Origin: Ananas comosus
Taxonomy: Eukaryota; Streptophyta; Magnoliopsida; Poales; Bromeliaceae
Direction: 5' to 3'
NCBI RefSeq assembly: GCF_001540865.1
Contig: NC_033644.1
Span: forward strand, 6,664,751 to 6,728,750
Length of the DNA stretch: 64,000 nt
Both the position numbers and the translations under genes were made by a program. The notes below the pieces were generated by a model. It ran no database searches and was not told the origin of the DNA. It saw only the letters and a program-made list of their open reading frames with translations. Below are positions 24,301 to 39,300 of this stretch, in pieces. Every line of letters starts with the position of its first letter. Position 1 is the stretch's first letter.

Positions 24301-27300
24301 TGATCCAAAGGATTTGAAGTATTCAAAAAATAATTTTTGAGATTTTTTTATATCGTTACCTAATGATCTAAAAGGCTCAAAATCAATGGTTGAAAATAAA
24401 AATCTTACAGAAGTGATGATACAACACTAAAATATTAGATCGAAGATATTGATCTGGCTTTATATAGTATAAATAGTTTTCTATCAGAATTTTACCTTAT
24501 TTCAATATTTCTACACTATTTAACTTGCAAATAGCTCACATCGACAGTTAAATTGTTCATTTTGAGCTCTCTCAATTACTAGAAAAATGATATCGAAAAA
24601 TCGCAAAATTTACTTTCTAGATACTTCAAATACTCTAGATCAAATTTAACAAAGCCGACAGTTGATTCAGATGTCCCATCATTGAAAACAACTTGGAAGC
24701 ACGAAGGTCTCCATGCTTCTAGAAGCCTCCTAGCTAGACTCTTTACTATGATAGATATTAATATTGCTTCCAAAACTAAAATAGTAAAAACATTAAGAGG
24801 AGAAGTCAAAATAAAATCAAATACCACAAGTTCTGTAGATCCAAGAAGAATCTAAAGAGTGTTAAGATTTGATTCCATAGGGTCACTTTTCCTATTCTTT
24901 TTCCTCATCAAAGACATTATGCTAACAAAAATCAACTTCTAGTTTGCCCCTTGCATTCGGAAGCAAGAAAAGAATACAGAGATAATTTTAATTATGTTTG
25001 ATTTTTTTCTTAATGAACTTATCATGACTCAGGGCAAGCAAATGCTTTTGCAACTTCACTTAAGATTATGAAGCATAGAGCTGAAAATAGCATACATAGG
25101 CTCGAAATGTGACGTGAAAAATGACTTGCTTACTGTGATGTGAATAAAATGTTACTCTAAAGTTTAATAATCATCTAATAGGAATCACATACTTAATCAA
25201 ACCATAAACATCTTCAATTAAACTCAACTAGAATATCATAATCTATTTAGAGAAATGTTTGATACTGGGAACAGATCCTACAAGTGAAAAAAAGGATAGT
25301 TCAGATGCATACCGTCAAACTATATGATGCCTCAAGTTTACCAATGTTTTTAGTCATGATTGTAGCAGTGCCAAATTGAGTTAAGGCTTCAAATGTAGGG
25401 ATATTAATGCTAATAATCTTCCCAGGACTCCTGAAATAATAGGAAACATTGTACAGTTATCACAGGCTGCAAAGTGAAAACATGTTGCTAAATTTGTTAC
25501 CTGATGTTACCTAGCAATAAAGATGATATTGGGGATCGACAATTAGTTATTCGCGAGGTTGATTTACGAGTTGTATTCACATCACATCACATCACATCAC
25601 ATCACATCACATGCTTTGCTAGCATGTCGGGTTTGATTGTCATTTGAATGGGAGGCTAGATTGTTAGGACACATGCATATAGTTCATATGCTTTTAAGGC
25701 CTTCAAATCCAAGTTTGCTATTTCAATAAATAGGCAAAATATCATCAAATCAGGATCATCATCAATGATATCCAAGATTTTCCCTTAGAAAATAGGAAAG
25801 GCTAGAAAATTGAAAAGAAGCAACCTGTTTTGCTAATCAAATATCAACTGAACATCACTACTAGATGGTTTGACCAACGAAGAAAAATCTAATTGTACAG
25901 CTCAATTATTGATTACACAGTGGACTTGTGCAACTTGACAAACCCTACAGAAATCTTCTAAGGAGTGGGAGTTATCTAGTTCTTTTCATTGCTGTGTAAA
26001 CATATAAGTGGGGAAAAGACCCTAAACCCTAAACAACTAATATGCAGTAGTAGTTACCTTTGGTACACATACTCTATATCATCGGCACTTAGTTCTATCA
26101 GTAAATTAGTATTAAGGACTTCAGTAATCCCAACAGAGAATGAATGGCTTCCTGCACTCTGTACAATAATTATGTAAATAGCTCATCTCAACTTTAGGAA
26201 AAATGCATGAGGTGAAAAGAAATAGATATGTATTAGCTGAAGGGAACATTACCGGATGTTGGTTGATTCTTTCAAACCGTCCTTCCACGACATACTGTGG
26301 TGGTTGGTTCCTGCTTATCCTATTTTGATCAGCCTGTTAGCAGTGTGATAATATAGAGTTCTTTATATCATGTATAAATAATGCAATTGGCTTTATGCCA
26401 ATACCATTGTGCTCTTCTAAGAATTAACAAAAATTGATTTAATGAATTCCTCTTCGGTGCATCTCATATGACCACATGCGTGAGAATGCTATTCATTACA
26501 GTGGATGAAATCTTAATGATATCAGAATGGATGACCTCATGTGTGAGGATGCTATCTATAAGAATGGATGAAATATTGGTGATACTAGAATGGATGACCT
26601 CAGGTGCAAGAATGTTATCCATCACAATGGATGCAATCTTGATGATATCAGAAAGTTAATGTAATGGTACCGAATCTAGAAATGTCGCCCACTTCATCTA
26701 TCGAGTAATGCAGCAAGTACAAAGCAGTAATAAAAGCTTTATGGTAGCATTTATTGCAGAGATTTTTAAGCAAAAAATTGAACAAGAAAAGCATTTATTA
26801 CAAAGTAACAAATCATTCAAAAAATTTCACTAGGTTTTCAATATGTGAAGCCTGAATCCTTCAAAAATTCCAAAAAAAATGAGACTTTGTACTTTCATCA
26901 AAATGCTTAAGGTACACACGTAAGAATTTGTTTACCGAGCTTAATGAAAATAAAAAGATTTCATGGATGCATACTTACTTCCCAAAAATGCCAAAGTTGA
27001 TTATGCAAACAACTCCATAATGGCGATGAGCAAAAGTTTGGCTGGCCTCTATAAGCTTCATAACCTACACCAATTTTGTTGCATTCAAGTCCATCTAATG
27101 TAAACCGAACTCTCTCCAAGAGCATCCACTTTGAGAAATTTCTCCCTAGTTCTTGTGGTTGACCAGCAGTACCCTTCATTTTAATGAATTCAAGCAACTG
27201 TGAGGTCACCAAAGTTAATGAAAATCTACAAAGCAAAATGAAAGGTTGCTTGGCAAAATGGAAGTCAAAGAATATAAGGCAATACCATGTCGTATAATAC

Positions 27301-30300
27301 CCAAGGAAACTGTAGTACACCTAATTTTTAAAATAAAATAAAAAATAAAATTTGAATATACCAAACGTGAAATCAGCATGAGCTAGGTTTAAAAGTTCCT
27401 GAATCAACTTATGGGCTAAATTAGGAAGATGATAAAAATTTAGAATCCAAACTTAGGTTATTAAGTTGAAAGCAAGGATTAAAGTATTGTGGCATGGGAA
27501 CATTTCGGTAGACAGCTGGCATGGTATGGCTTGGGTACAACTGCGTGACGACACGTGCCATGCATGCATACTTATGGGCATGCAAGGCCTCCTAATGGCA
27601 TGCTCTGGTATTGACCTTATTTTATATTTTAAGGTCTCAATATGGTCTTATAATGTTATTTTGAAAGTTTTGGGATAATTATTATTAATTTTGGTTCTGT
27701 ATTAATTTGTCTCGACCTATTGGCAACAATAACTTACTACACTTACTAGTTAATATAGTGGTAGGCATTTTTTATATGTAAATTAAAATATAACTTTAGT
27801 TCACACAGAATATAATTAATATAGTGTGAGGCTTCTACACAAGTTTTTTACATAAAGACAAGCATTGCAAGATTCATTCACGAAAATTAAAATGGACTAT
27901 ATAATGAGAAAATCATGTGGTTCGGACTATTTTGATTTTATTTTTTTATTTTCAGAATTTTAAAAATTATAAATTACAAACATAGACAAATAATCATTTT
28001 TTCTTAAAAATTTCATGTTTGCAAGACCCATCCATATCAATTCGAAGAGGGACAGTAGATTGACTAGATTAACAAGAATAGGATAGCAATTGCTCCGATA
28101 ATTTATTTTTATTGTTCAAATTTTTTAAAATATTAATTTAAAAATTAAAGAAAATTAAATTTTCTTAATTTTTTTATGAAAAATTGTGAGATCTATCCAT
28201 GACAATTTAACAATAAACCACATGACGAATAAATTAAGAAAAATTAAATATCAATTGCTTTAATTTTAGTTTTTAATTTTACTAGAATTTTAGAAGTTGT
28301 AAATTCAATATTGGATGATTGCATATCCTTTTATTTAAATTTAAAAATTATAAATTATAGAATTGGATAATATCATTTTTATGAAAAAGTACGAGTTTCA
28401 TCTATGAAAAGTGAGGTAAAAACTGTATGATGACAACATTGTGTAGAATAAGAAATCAATTGCGTCAATTTTATCTTTTAATCTTCAAAATTTTAAAATC
28501 TATTAATTCAAAATTGTAGAAATTAGAAAATTATTCTGTTGAAATTTCTGCGAAAATTTATTTGACCTAGCGAAGAAAATTATACAACTGACTTTCATAT
28601 GACAAAATCTAGAGAAATTACAGAGTAATTGCTTCAACCTTATCTTTTTATTTTTGGAAGTTTAAAAATAGAAATTTAATTAATTTTTATTGTAAATCTC
28701 GTGCAAAATGTGAGATCTATCCAAGAAAATTAAAAATAGGACCACATAATAACTTGATCAAGTGGATCTCTTTTCAGATTTTTGTAAACTATAAAAAAAA
28801 TTAACGAAATTTTATATTTCTTCGAAAAGGAGATTTGCAAGTTAGAAATATTTAAAATCTATGGATAACAATTTGATTTATAAATTTTTTTGGTTTACGT
28901 AATAAATAGATCCAAGATTTTGGTTTTTTTTTTTTTCCCTTTCCTCTCAAGATAGAAGTGATCAAAGAGGAAAGACAAGGGATTGAAAGAAGAAAATAAA
29001 GAAAGAATTATAAGAAGAAAAAGAAAGAGAAAATAGCATACATGTTTGTTAGATGTGCACATTGCAAGAGTTAGCATGCCCTCCACAACAATTTTGTAGT
29101 ATCCCTAGGGTTCAGCTTTTGAAGCTTGTCAACAGCTCTGAAGAGTGTCGGAACAAGTCCGAGTCGCTTTGGCGCGAAATAGACGCAAAAACGGACTCAG
29201 CAGGGACGCGAGAGCAGGACTTGGCATTGAAATCTGCAAACAGCAGATTTTCTGCTTGTTGTACCGGTACAATCATCAAGGCGTACCGGTACACTTTCTG
29301 TACCGATACAACATCAGGAGTGTACCGGTACACTTTGGTAGGTGAGAGGGCAATTCTGTAATTTTTCTACCTCGTTTGTTTAACCCCTTCTCCCTCAGCC
29401 TATTTACTGAGGAGAGGAGTTGAGAGAGAGGTTTTAATGGTTTCTTCTCCTCTCTCTCTCTAGACCTGATCGTGAGCAAGAAGGAGCCGGGTGGAGTTCG
29501 GGTGTCGTCGACGTCGCGCCGCGGTGCCGTTCGAGCGTGTATTCGTCGTCGTGGTGCTGCGAGGAGGCTGGATGAGCTTGGATTTTCGCCATCGTCGACG
29601 TTGTGCCGGTTCTAGAGGGGTTTTCGAGGTGAGTGATCCATCGAAATCACTTTATTTACTTCAAGCTCCATCAATTTCGAGCTAGGGTGCTGTTCCTGCA
29701 GAATTCCAGCGTCAACCATCGGCGTTTCGGCTCGTACGCGACGTAGGAGTGTCAGATTGCGACGAAACTTGGTTCGTTGGATTCAGGACTTCGAGAAGAA
29801 TTCACGAAGCCCAAGATTGCTGAATTTGGTGAAGGTTAGCTTGATCGAACTCCTATTTTATTCTGCTGCTGTTGTATTTGGACAGAATTGACGGATTTCG
29901 ATGTGTAGAGCTTGGAGATAGCTCGATTTCTGGACTTGGAGGATTTCAGTTGATCCAGCAGGGATTATTATTGGTTCGAGACTCCCTTCGTTGGCAGGAG
30001 TTAGCATTTGAGGTGGGTTTTCATCGGATTTACTCCTAAGTAGAGATTAGTAAACATGTATAGTTTTCGATTGTTTTTACTTTATACTAGCTTAAATTCA
30101 TTGAGTAGCATATTGGCTGAAATCTGAATTTGAAGTATGTTCTAGAATCTAGTTAAACTATACATGTTGGACTTGGAAATTGAATTAGGAGAAAACCGGC
30201 AATTTGAACCTGTCACCTATTTACACTACCTGATTTAGCTCTAGGAGCCGTTGTAAATTTGTATCATCGCAGTATTGGTATGATGGATACCCCAGGTAGT

Positions 30301-33300
30301 TTAGAGTTCAGTTACGCTCGTGCTGGGATGCCTAGCGTATTTTTACAGTAGCGTTCAGACTGTTCCGAACTGTTGGGTGCCGTCGGGGTTGACGGTGGAC
30401 CCATATCGCCGTTTTGGCGTCGGAATGTGCCGAGGGCACGTGACCTGCTGGTTGTTAGACCAGTTAGAGTCGATTACTTGACTTAGACTTGTGAGAGCCG
30501 GTTTTAACTCGACAGAGATACGCTGCATACTCGGTTGGGTAGCTCCCACGAGTGCCACTCCGGAGACGGGCGCTGTGCTTTCGCGTTGGTGTCTTTCATG
30601 CCGTTGGACTTGCTCTCCACGGAGTGGTTAGTGTGGAGGTAGCTTGATAGTCCCAACTAGGCGGAACCGGTGTATTGACAGTCCCTGGGACGGGTATGTT
30701 TACAGTCCCTAAAGAGATTGGGTCGGGATTGACATCACTACAGTAGATTAGTTTAGAGCATGATAGTGTAATAACTTGTAGCTGTTGATTTTATTCCAGC
30801 ATTTATTACTATCTTTGCTCCCTTCTGTAGACTTAGTGGGTGGACCGATAATGTTGAGGGCAGCACCCACTGAGGACTACTTATTTTTACAGTAGTTCTC
30901 ACGCCCTGTTGTTACCCCGTTTTTGCAGAGCCATCGTCTTCGGTTGCTGCTGTTGCTGATCAGGATCGAGGCAAGGGCGTCGCGAGTTAGAGCCCTACCA
31001 GACGAGCCGAGCTAGAGGTACCCCTACAGCAAGTAGTTGTTTCTAGTTGGAGTTCATGTACATATAGACGTTTAACTCGCCAGTGCGAGTAGTTTTGTAT
31101 CTTGGATTTGACGTATGTATATGAAACTCAGTTTGTCTTTAGTTACTGGTTCTTCTGGCAACTCTATACTACTGTTTGTAGTATTGTATGTTTTACAGGT
31201 ACAGCTATCGCTTCGTATATAGGAAAAATTCCTTTGTATACAGCGGATTTGTCAGCGTGCCCGGGGAACGTGTAATCCGGGGCGTGACAAATTTTTTATC
31301 TAAATAGCCTTTTTCTTTTTTCATTTTCTGGTAAGCGTACTTTCAAAGCAAGATAACTTGGAAATCTTACTTAGGTTAAATTAACTTAATTCATTGGAAT
31401 CATAATGAATATTTTTAGTTTTCTTATGTCACTCATAATATATTTGCAACTTAACAATAACTTGCACCACATTAAACCCTCTTAAAGAATTTAAATTATA
31501 GTATAATACTTAGATGATTTAAAATGCATTGAATTAGTCGCAGTATTCAGTTATATTCAATAACTAATATATTTATAGTTGTATGTTTGTCCTAATATCA
31601 ATCCATTTTATCAGCTCTCCACCCAAATCACATTGTTAAATAAGACAACTTTGTCAGATACATCATACATGTCTTTTTTGGTATAGAACATAATAATGAT
31701 ACTCATTCAAACCATAAGGTTTCTCATATGCAAAAGAATTGTGAATATCTAAGTTGGTCTACAGTGCATCACGTCTACCGAAGATTTTGAAGTGATATTG
31801 GGTTTATGATTTTGGATGGTGGCATGTGTTTCATGCATAGTAACTTTTTAAGCCGATGGAAGAAATTAGTGGCAGACAAGTTTGATTTGTCTCTCTCATT
31901 GCATGGTTCACATGCTAATTAATAGAGAAGATTACCTCTACATAAGGCATACAAAGCAAGTGGTGTGGTATGTGGTCAAGTGAGAACAGAGAGCCCTAAA
32001 GGCTTAATTGATATTTATAACCTCATTAGTTGCTCTCTATTTTGAGAAGTTCATTTGAAATATTTTATTTAGGACTTTTCTTATAATAAAGTAAAGGGGT
32101 ATAAAGTTGAGTACTTGTACTCTGGTTTCTTCATATAAATGATATATCACTCTCGTTCTCCCAGTAGACGTAAGCAAGTTGTTGAACCACGTAAATTGTT
32201 ATCTACTCTTTATACATATTTCTCTTTTTTTTGGTATTTCTTTATTCATGTAGTTTTATTAATAGCACGTGTAGGAAAATCCTAGATTACAAGAGACTAT
32301 TGGAAGCTAGAAATATGACAATTCAACTCCTAATGCTTAATGAAGCAATTGAATTTCAAAATTTCCACATCAGAAATGGACTTAGTTTGAATGCTTATTT
32401 ACATGAGTAGAAGTGTTAAACTTGTTATAAACTAATCATTTAATGCATCTGATAGTAACTTCACCCTTACAATTAGTTCCATAACTGTCATCATTTTGAA
32501 AGCAAAAGGCATACATTAAGACAAAGAAATATGAGGTAATAAAAATTAACTAATCTATAGGGGTGTGTAGCGCAAGATTTTGTCAGCAATGAGCACAAAA
32601 TTTTATAAAGATTTGTTTAACAAAACGGAGGGTATGAATGGAAAAATTGAATTAAAAGAAGGATCTAAACCAGGGCTTGGACCACGTATAAAGAAATAAA
32701 TATAAGATTCAAAAAGTATCTATAAAATAAACTATGTGCAAAATGCTAATTATGAAAGAGATGATGAGCATATAAAGACACATAAATCAGACTATTAATT
32801 ACCGATCTAGGAGTCACAAGATAGAAGTCCTCAAATGATGGGATACTTGTATAGCCAACAAAATCACCAATAAGATTTACTCTCAAGAAGTTATCACTAG
32901 AAAGTACTGTTCTGTTTTCAGGACCCACAACGACCTCCTGCAAGAAGGCATCAACATGACAAAAGACAGAAATAGATTACTTTGCAAATTAATCAACTAA
33001 TATACTACAACTTAGGAAAGTTTTCCATATAGCTATTTTCAGGTATGACATGACTCCATGTAGATATTCTATCACGACAAATTTGACCATATCTTTGCAA
33101 AACAATGATCATTGCTCAGAAAATCACAATAATGCAAGATACGATCATTTGATGTTAGCAAAAAATCAGTATTCCAAGAAATAGTGAAATAAAGTCAAAA
33201 TTAATATCACATGCACAATTTTGAGTGATTAACCTTTCGATTGTTGTTTGTTACTTTGTGACTATTGTCAATGTGCAACAATGATCAAGGTCTATACTAA

Positions 33301-36300
33301 AAAGAAAAGAAAAAGTATCAAAAGAAGACTAATAAAGCAATATCCATTTTGGTGGTATTAGAAAGTAAAACAAAACTACAAAGGCTATATGACCTCACTC
33401 TATTACTAGAGTGAATTAAACAGTGGGACAAGGAAATTGATCCTTTTAGTTAGCTTATCCATTATTTGATTTGACCAACAACCTCTTAGTTACAAAAGAT
33501 ATGCTACCAACCTCTGGTTTATGGGATGAGGAAAGAGGAGCGGCATCTTTTGTGATAGCAAACTTACGAGTATTCAATTGAAAAACAGACTAATTTTAAT
33601 AGGTGAAACTGTTCTATTCAAGAATATTGTACATCCACCAACAAAAGTTAAATACACAGGGTTTCGTAATTAGGGCCTATTTTTGGGTGAAAATACATTA
33701 TTAAATCATAACACAAGGTGCCTTTCGTGATATCACAACCGTAGTAGATATTGGGGTGTCATTTTTTCTTATAATCCATAATGGAAATGTTCATCCATAT
33801 ATATGCATAGTGAGAGACATACATGAGCATATAAATGTGTATGCATGCTTAATCCTACAGCGTATATACATCGATGCACCTCAAATAAGCAAGGATATAA
33901 GTCAGAATTATGTAAAGAATGATTTGCAATGCCAGGAAATATGCTTTATATGTATCTCCATTCATACATAACTACACCAACATAACGACATATGATATGT
34001 GTCAAAAAAGAATCCAAGACAACCCTATTAGAATGAAATTTGATGATTACATTACAAAAATTAGAACCTGGTGTAGGGCAAAGTTCGATACTAACCGATA
34101 AAGAAGATCCTTTCTTCACTTGTATCTTGACGCTAAATCCAAGTGACCTTCTTCCAATACCAAAAACATGAAACCTTTCCAAAAAAATGTCAATGCAATA
34201 TCAGTGTGAACAGAGATTAAAATAAACCTCCCAGCAATCAAAGATCTATGAAAGAAGGATTATTACGATGCATAATCAGGTAAAGATACCTCTAAGAACA
34301 AAGTGCATAGTTTCAAATCATGAATCATAAACAGAATACATCAGTCATCACAGAGCGACTTTAAAGAACTATTTCATTGGTCATTATTTTAGAATTAGTA
34401 TCATCATTTTTCTGCCAAAATGGAGCCAGCTGGAAACAACAATTTAAAGGTGAGCCAGTTCTATAACGATATGGCAACCTTCCATTGCTTATAAATGTAG
34501 CATGGAACTTCTGGAAGTTCATGAGGATTCTTACAAGGCAAAGGATGGGGTTACCTACAGCAATTATACCAGTATTAAGTATCTAACTGGTTAATGACTT
34601 TTTCACCTCGGGAACATGCAACCAAAAAGTGAATCATCAAATTGAGCACTTGAAAATAGTCATAACATCGGAAGAATATGCTGAAAAACCATATTTTCCA
34701 TGCCATTATAAGTAAACCAAAATGCCCTTCTTAGATATGCACATAATGGTCGGCAGTAGCTCATTTGTAGCCATTGAGAACCAAAAGGCAAAAGAAAAAT
34801 ATTTTATGGCTAAAAACAAAATTGTAAAATTTTTGAACAAGCAAAAAGATTAGTAAACGAGAGTACCCCCAAATTTTCCAATGTTAAGTAATAATAATTC
34901 CAATGTAGATTACGAAATGACAAATTAATAACAAAAGCTCAGTCCAAATAGAGATGCATTTACACATTGTGAAATCTTTTTCACTGAACTTAAACATCAC
35001 AGATTTATATAACACAGGACATTTATAACAAAGTTGATATAGAATACGAATCAGTGTGAAGAAATTCAGATTTTATCCAGTAAAGCAAGAATAAGTGCGT
35101 CTTTCAGATGTTTATCAGATGAATGAAGAAGCCTAATACTTTTAGTATCCAAAACCATCTACTTATGCCCCTGTTTGGATGCACAAATATCTTGTTCAGC
35201 CCATCTCTTTCATTTGCTCAAAAAACTAGTAGAATTTGGTAGATGAGTATAATCGATCTTTAGAAAAGTATGCCATATTTAACCTTCATGTCATTTTCTT
35301 GGAACAAGATAAGTCATCTCCTTAGTAAAATATGTTATCCTACCAAATCATGGTTGTCAAGACCTTCCAAGGAGCTAAAATCAAACTCCCAACTTGCAAT
35401 CACAAAAGAAAATCCTCATGGAGTAAAGTTATCACTGGATAACTTGTTATGAAATTCAAATAGGGCCTAAATGTGCTTGTCAACTACCACCTAGGGAAGC
35501 AGCAATATGTTATGATCACCATACCAATCACCTGGAAACCGTAGACAGTGAGCAGTATTTGCCTTCCCTTTCACCAATTTGTCGACTTCTTGGACAGATA
35601 TATTTCAAGTCAGAGAAATCAAAATGATAAACAACTACTAGAGAGCAGAAGGTCAAATTCGGCCCTTACAAAAGTTTCCACAAGAAGAAGGAACACGTCT
35701 TTGAGGCCCACACGGACAACAAATTGGCTGTTACAAAAGCATAATAGACAGAAATATACTAATCAAGCATTATAAAACTGAGTAGAATGCAGGAATCATA
35801 GCAGATATGCAGCCAGAAAACAGCCTCATGGCAAAATAACTAAAAGGCTAAAAGTTGTAGCATGTGTGTAAGACAAAGCTCAGTGTTTCAGCTGAGGGAA
35901 TTTCCGGTAAATAGAATTAAAATTCCTATTGAAAGCTAAGTGGAATGATAATAAAGAAGACCAGCGGGAAGAACCTTCCTTATTATTATGGAAACCTTGC
36001 GTACATGGTAAAATTTTTTTGGTAATTAATAGACACGATTGTGCTCTTCAATAGCAACTGGAACATACCTTCCCAAGAAAAGGGAGAAGAATATCCCAAT
36101 CACATAATATTATGGTCTAGCAAACACAAATTTAACATATGAAAATCATGCAGTTAAAGCCAACAGATGCAATTAGGCCAAAACTACAGCAACTATTCAT
36201 CATTCTGGAATGATATGAGTGCCCCTTTATGTATTGCACATGGAGAGAGAGATAATCCTTGCTTAAATGCAAGGGTAGCTTTAAAGCTAAAACAATTACA

Positions 36301-39300
36301 GCTCCAGACATATTTAACTAATAGAATCTTTTCAGCTAGTAAAGACTTCAATTGTGAATGATTAGTAATCGGGTTTATAAAAGGATAGGAACAATGGAAC
36401 ATAGCGAATAACAATCAAATGAGTCAAATCAGATTCATGTAGAGAACATGGATACATGGTTGAAGGTGAAAAACTAGAAGGAAAATTCATCAATTGGATG
36501 TTAATTATTAAGAATATAGACTTAGTTACTCCAATACCATTTTGTTTCACGCCTATGAAAAATATTTCACCAATTTGTTAAAAGACAGGTCGATCTAAGA
36601 ACTTCAGTTCTTAGGTGCAGTATTTGCAATGGAAAATTGATATCCTGTACTCATAAGTTCCTTAATGGGGGACATGAGTTCAGACTTGACTCTTTGCTAA
36701 CCTAATCCACCAAATTGGCACAACATCATTGGCAAATCAGCATATTACTAGTCCTAAGTATTATAACCATGATAAATAGTAACTGAGTTTTTTATGAGCC
36801 CATCTCCCTTTTCTCCCAATTATGAGCCTATATCTCAACCATATTTTAACTCATCCTTACACAAGCATACAAAAAATGACAAGTCACTTCAGGTATGCCT
36901 ACCCTTCGCTTGTCATTCAAGTTTAATCTTCTCACACTAGTTTGCAATGTGAAGAAGATGAAAAAATGACATGAAACATATCTGACCTGTGTATGCTCAA
37001 TAATATGGCCATTTTGGTCCCGCAACCTACAATATCGAACAAATATAAAAAAACAAACAGATAAATTTTTCATGTATGCAAAAGTACCACATGAAAAGTG
37101 TATACAAATACCACTTGACTGGAAAAGATTATATCCAGACATACAAATGAAATTTAGTTCTAGAAACAGTTTGGGTTTGCAACTTGTATGCAGACAATAG
37201 AGTTAACAGCTACAAAAAAATTGCAATGAACTAAACAGAGCAAATTCTAGAGCAAACAGATGGTATAAAAAAAAAGAAAGAGATATTTATCCAACAGCAA
37301 AAGTTGAAACAGTATTAAACTACTAGCTAGGAAGATTCAAGTACAAATTTATGTTGCATGAATTCCGAGCTAGCGTGCACGTAGCGCAGATAAGCTCATA
37401 GAAGCGTAACATCACTAACATCATGAGAGTGATAAGCTATGAAACTGACCCCAAAAAAAGAAAAGAAAAGATAGCCTGTACAGAGAGCTTAATGTAATTA
37501 CCATCATACATCAAATTATTATTATGTTCTGTCGTGAAAATTGTGATTTAACAAAATAATGAAAAATAAGCAACGTCATTTTCAACTCTTGCAAAAGGAT
37601 TTCAGAATATGCTTGTTTATCTGACATAGCTTATTAAACAAAGTAGGCATGAAATTTGCTCCTTATGTATCGACAAAACATTAAACAAAGTAGGCATGAA
37701 TTTGCATTCCATATGTATCAACGAAAACTATAATCAGTCCTTCAGATGCCTTATATTACCATTAGATCCAACCAAATAATAGCTTACATGAAAATGGTCT
37801 CATATACCATGCAAGAGAAAAATGAGCATGACTAGGATGAAGAGAAAGTTGCAAAACCAACTATTTTAGATTAGTAGTTAGGTCATTCATGTCTGTGTCA
37901 ACTACACTATTGAAATAAATGGCGCCAAACCAAAACTATGGCCTCCCAAGCTAGTAGGCCAATCTTCCACAATGCTGCATAACCCATTTAACATATGAGG
38001 TTAGATTAGTCGAGAGCTGTAGCAGGAAAAATAAACTGGATTTATCAAGTTTGCATGAAATAACCTGCATCTAAAAGGGCAAGAAATCAAAATTTACAAG
38101 GATAGAGAAGACAAAATGAGAAGTACAGAGGAACAGAAATTTGCACCACACTTTAGGGTACTAACTCAAAATATTCATCATCAGTAAATGAAGAATTGAA
38201 GAAATATCAATTCCTAATACAAGTTCTCGACCTTTAACTAGTTTTTGGACTGTCAAGCAAGGCAGTGATCAAGTTGCTTGAACAAATGAGCATGTTAAAT
38301 TGCCACAACAGAGTTAGGTCAAAGGAGGAAAAAAAAACCATGACAACAAAGAGAAGTTAACATGTCATAACTATTGACATTTGTTTTTTACCTTTCGCAA
38401 ATTTCAACAACTTTTGCACTGGCATCTGGTTCACATTTATGCGTTTTGACATAGAATTCCTCGGGTTTATAAGACACATCCTGAAGAAAATAACAAATAA
38501 TGCACATTAAAACAAGAAAAGAAGCGGTATCAATGTCTGGAAACCTAAGAATTCATGCAAGTAGGGTCAATGCACAATTAAAATTTTATAGGAATATGTT
38601 TCATTTAGTAATTGCTACTATAACCAATCTTTTCTATCAGATATGAGATATCACATGAATAAAAGGGCAAAAGTTAGGACAAAGATTGACAATGTCACAG
38701 AAATTTCTAGGTGACACATTTCAATATGCTGGAACACTGTTTTTGGTACATGGAGTTCATTGAGGCCAAAAGGCCGAGCGGATTGGCAGCACGTAGTTCG
38801 CGACAGGGAGTGACCATGAAGGACTGGAGACACCGAAGGCACCACTTTCTGAAGAGACTAGAGATAGGAGGAAATTCCATTTGTAGGAGAATTTCAACCA
38901 AAACTGAGCCTGTTACAAGCGATAATAAAACTTGTCTGGACCTTAGCGATGAGGCTGCTAAGAGTGTTGTTGTAACAATTCGACCCACTGGCAATAAGAA
39001 CTCATTAGGCCCAAACCACCAACCCGAAATGCTTAAACTCAGTTATTATTACTAAAGTGCGTGGCCTTTTATATTCCCAATTAGAACTCCTTTTCCATTC
39101 AATGTGGAACTATTGGGGTGTTACGACTTCCCCCCCATTTAGATCCTAACATTCTCGTCAAGACCAAACTCAATCACACTTATAGATCAAAATTATCAAG
39201 CGATATTAGATATGAATTTAGAGATGGCTCTTACAGGCTCAAGAGGTAGCTCTTACCAAACTCATGGTGTAGTACCTTGCCCCGAATAGCACTCAGCTCT

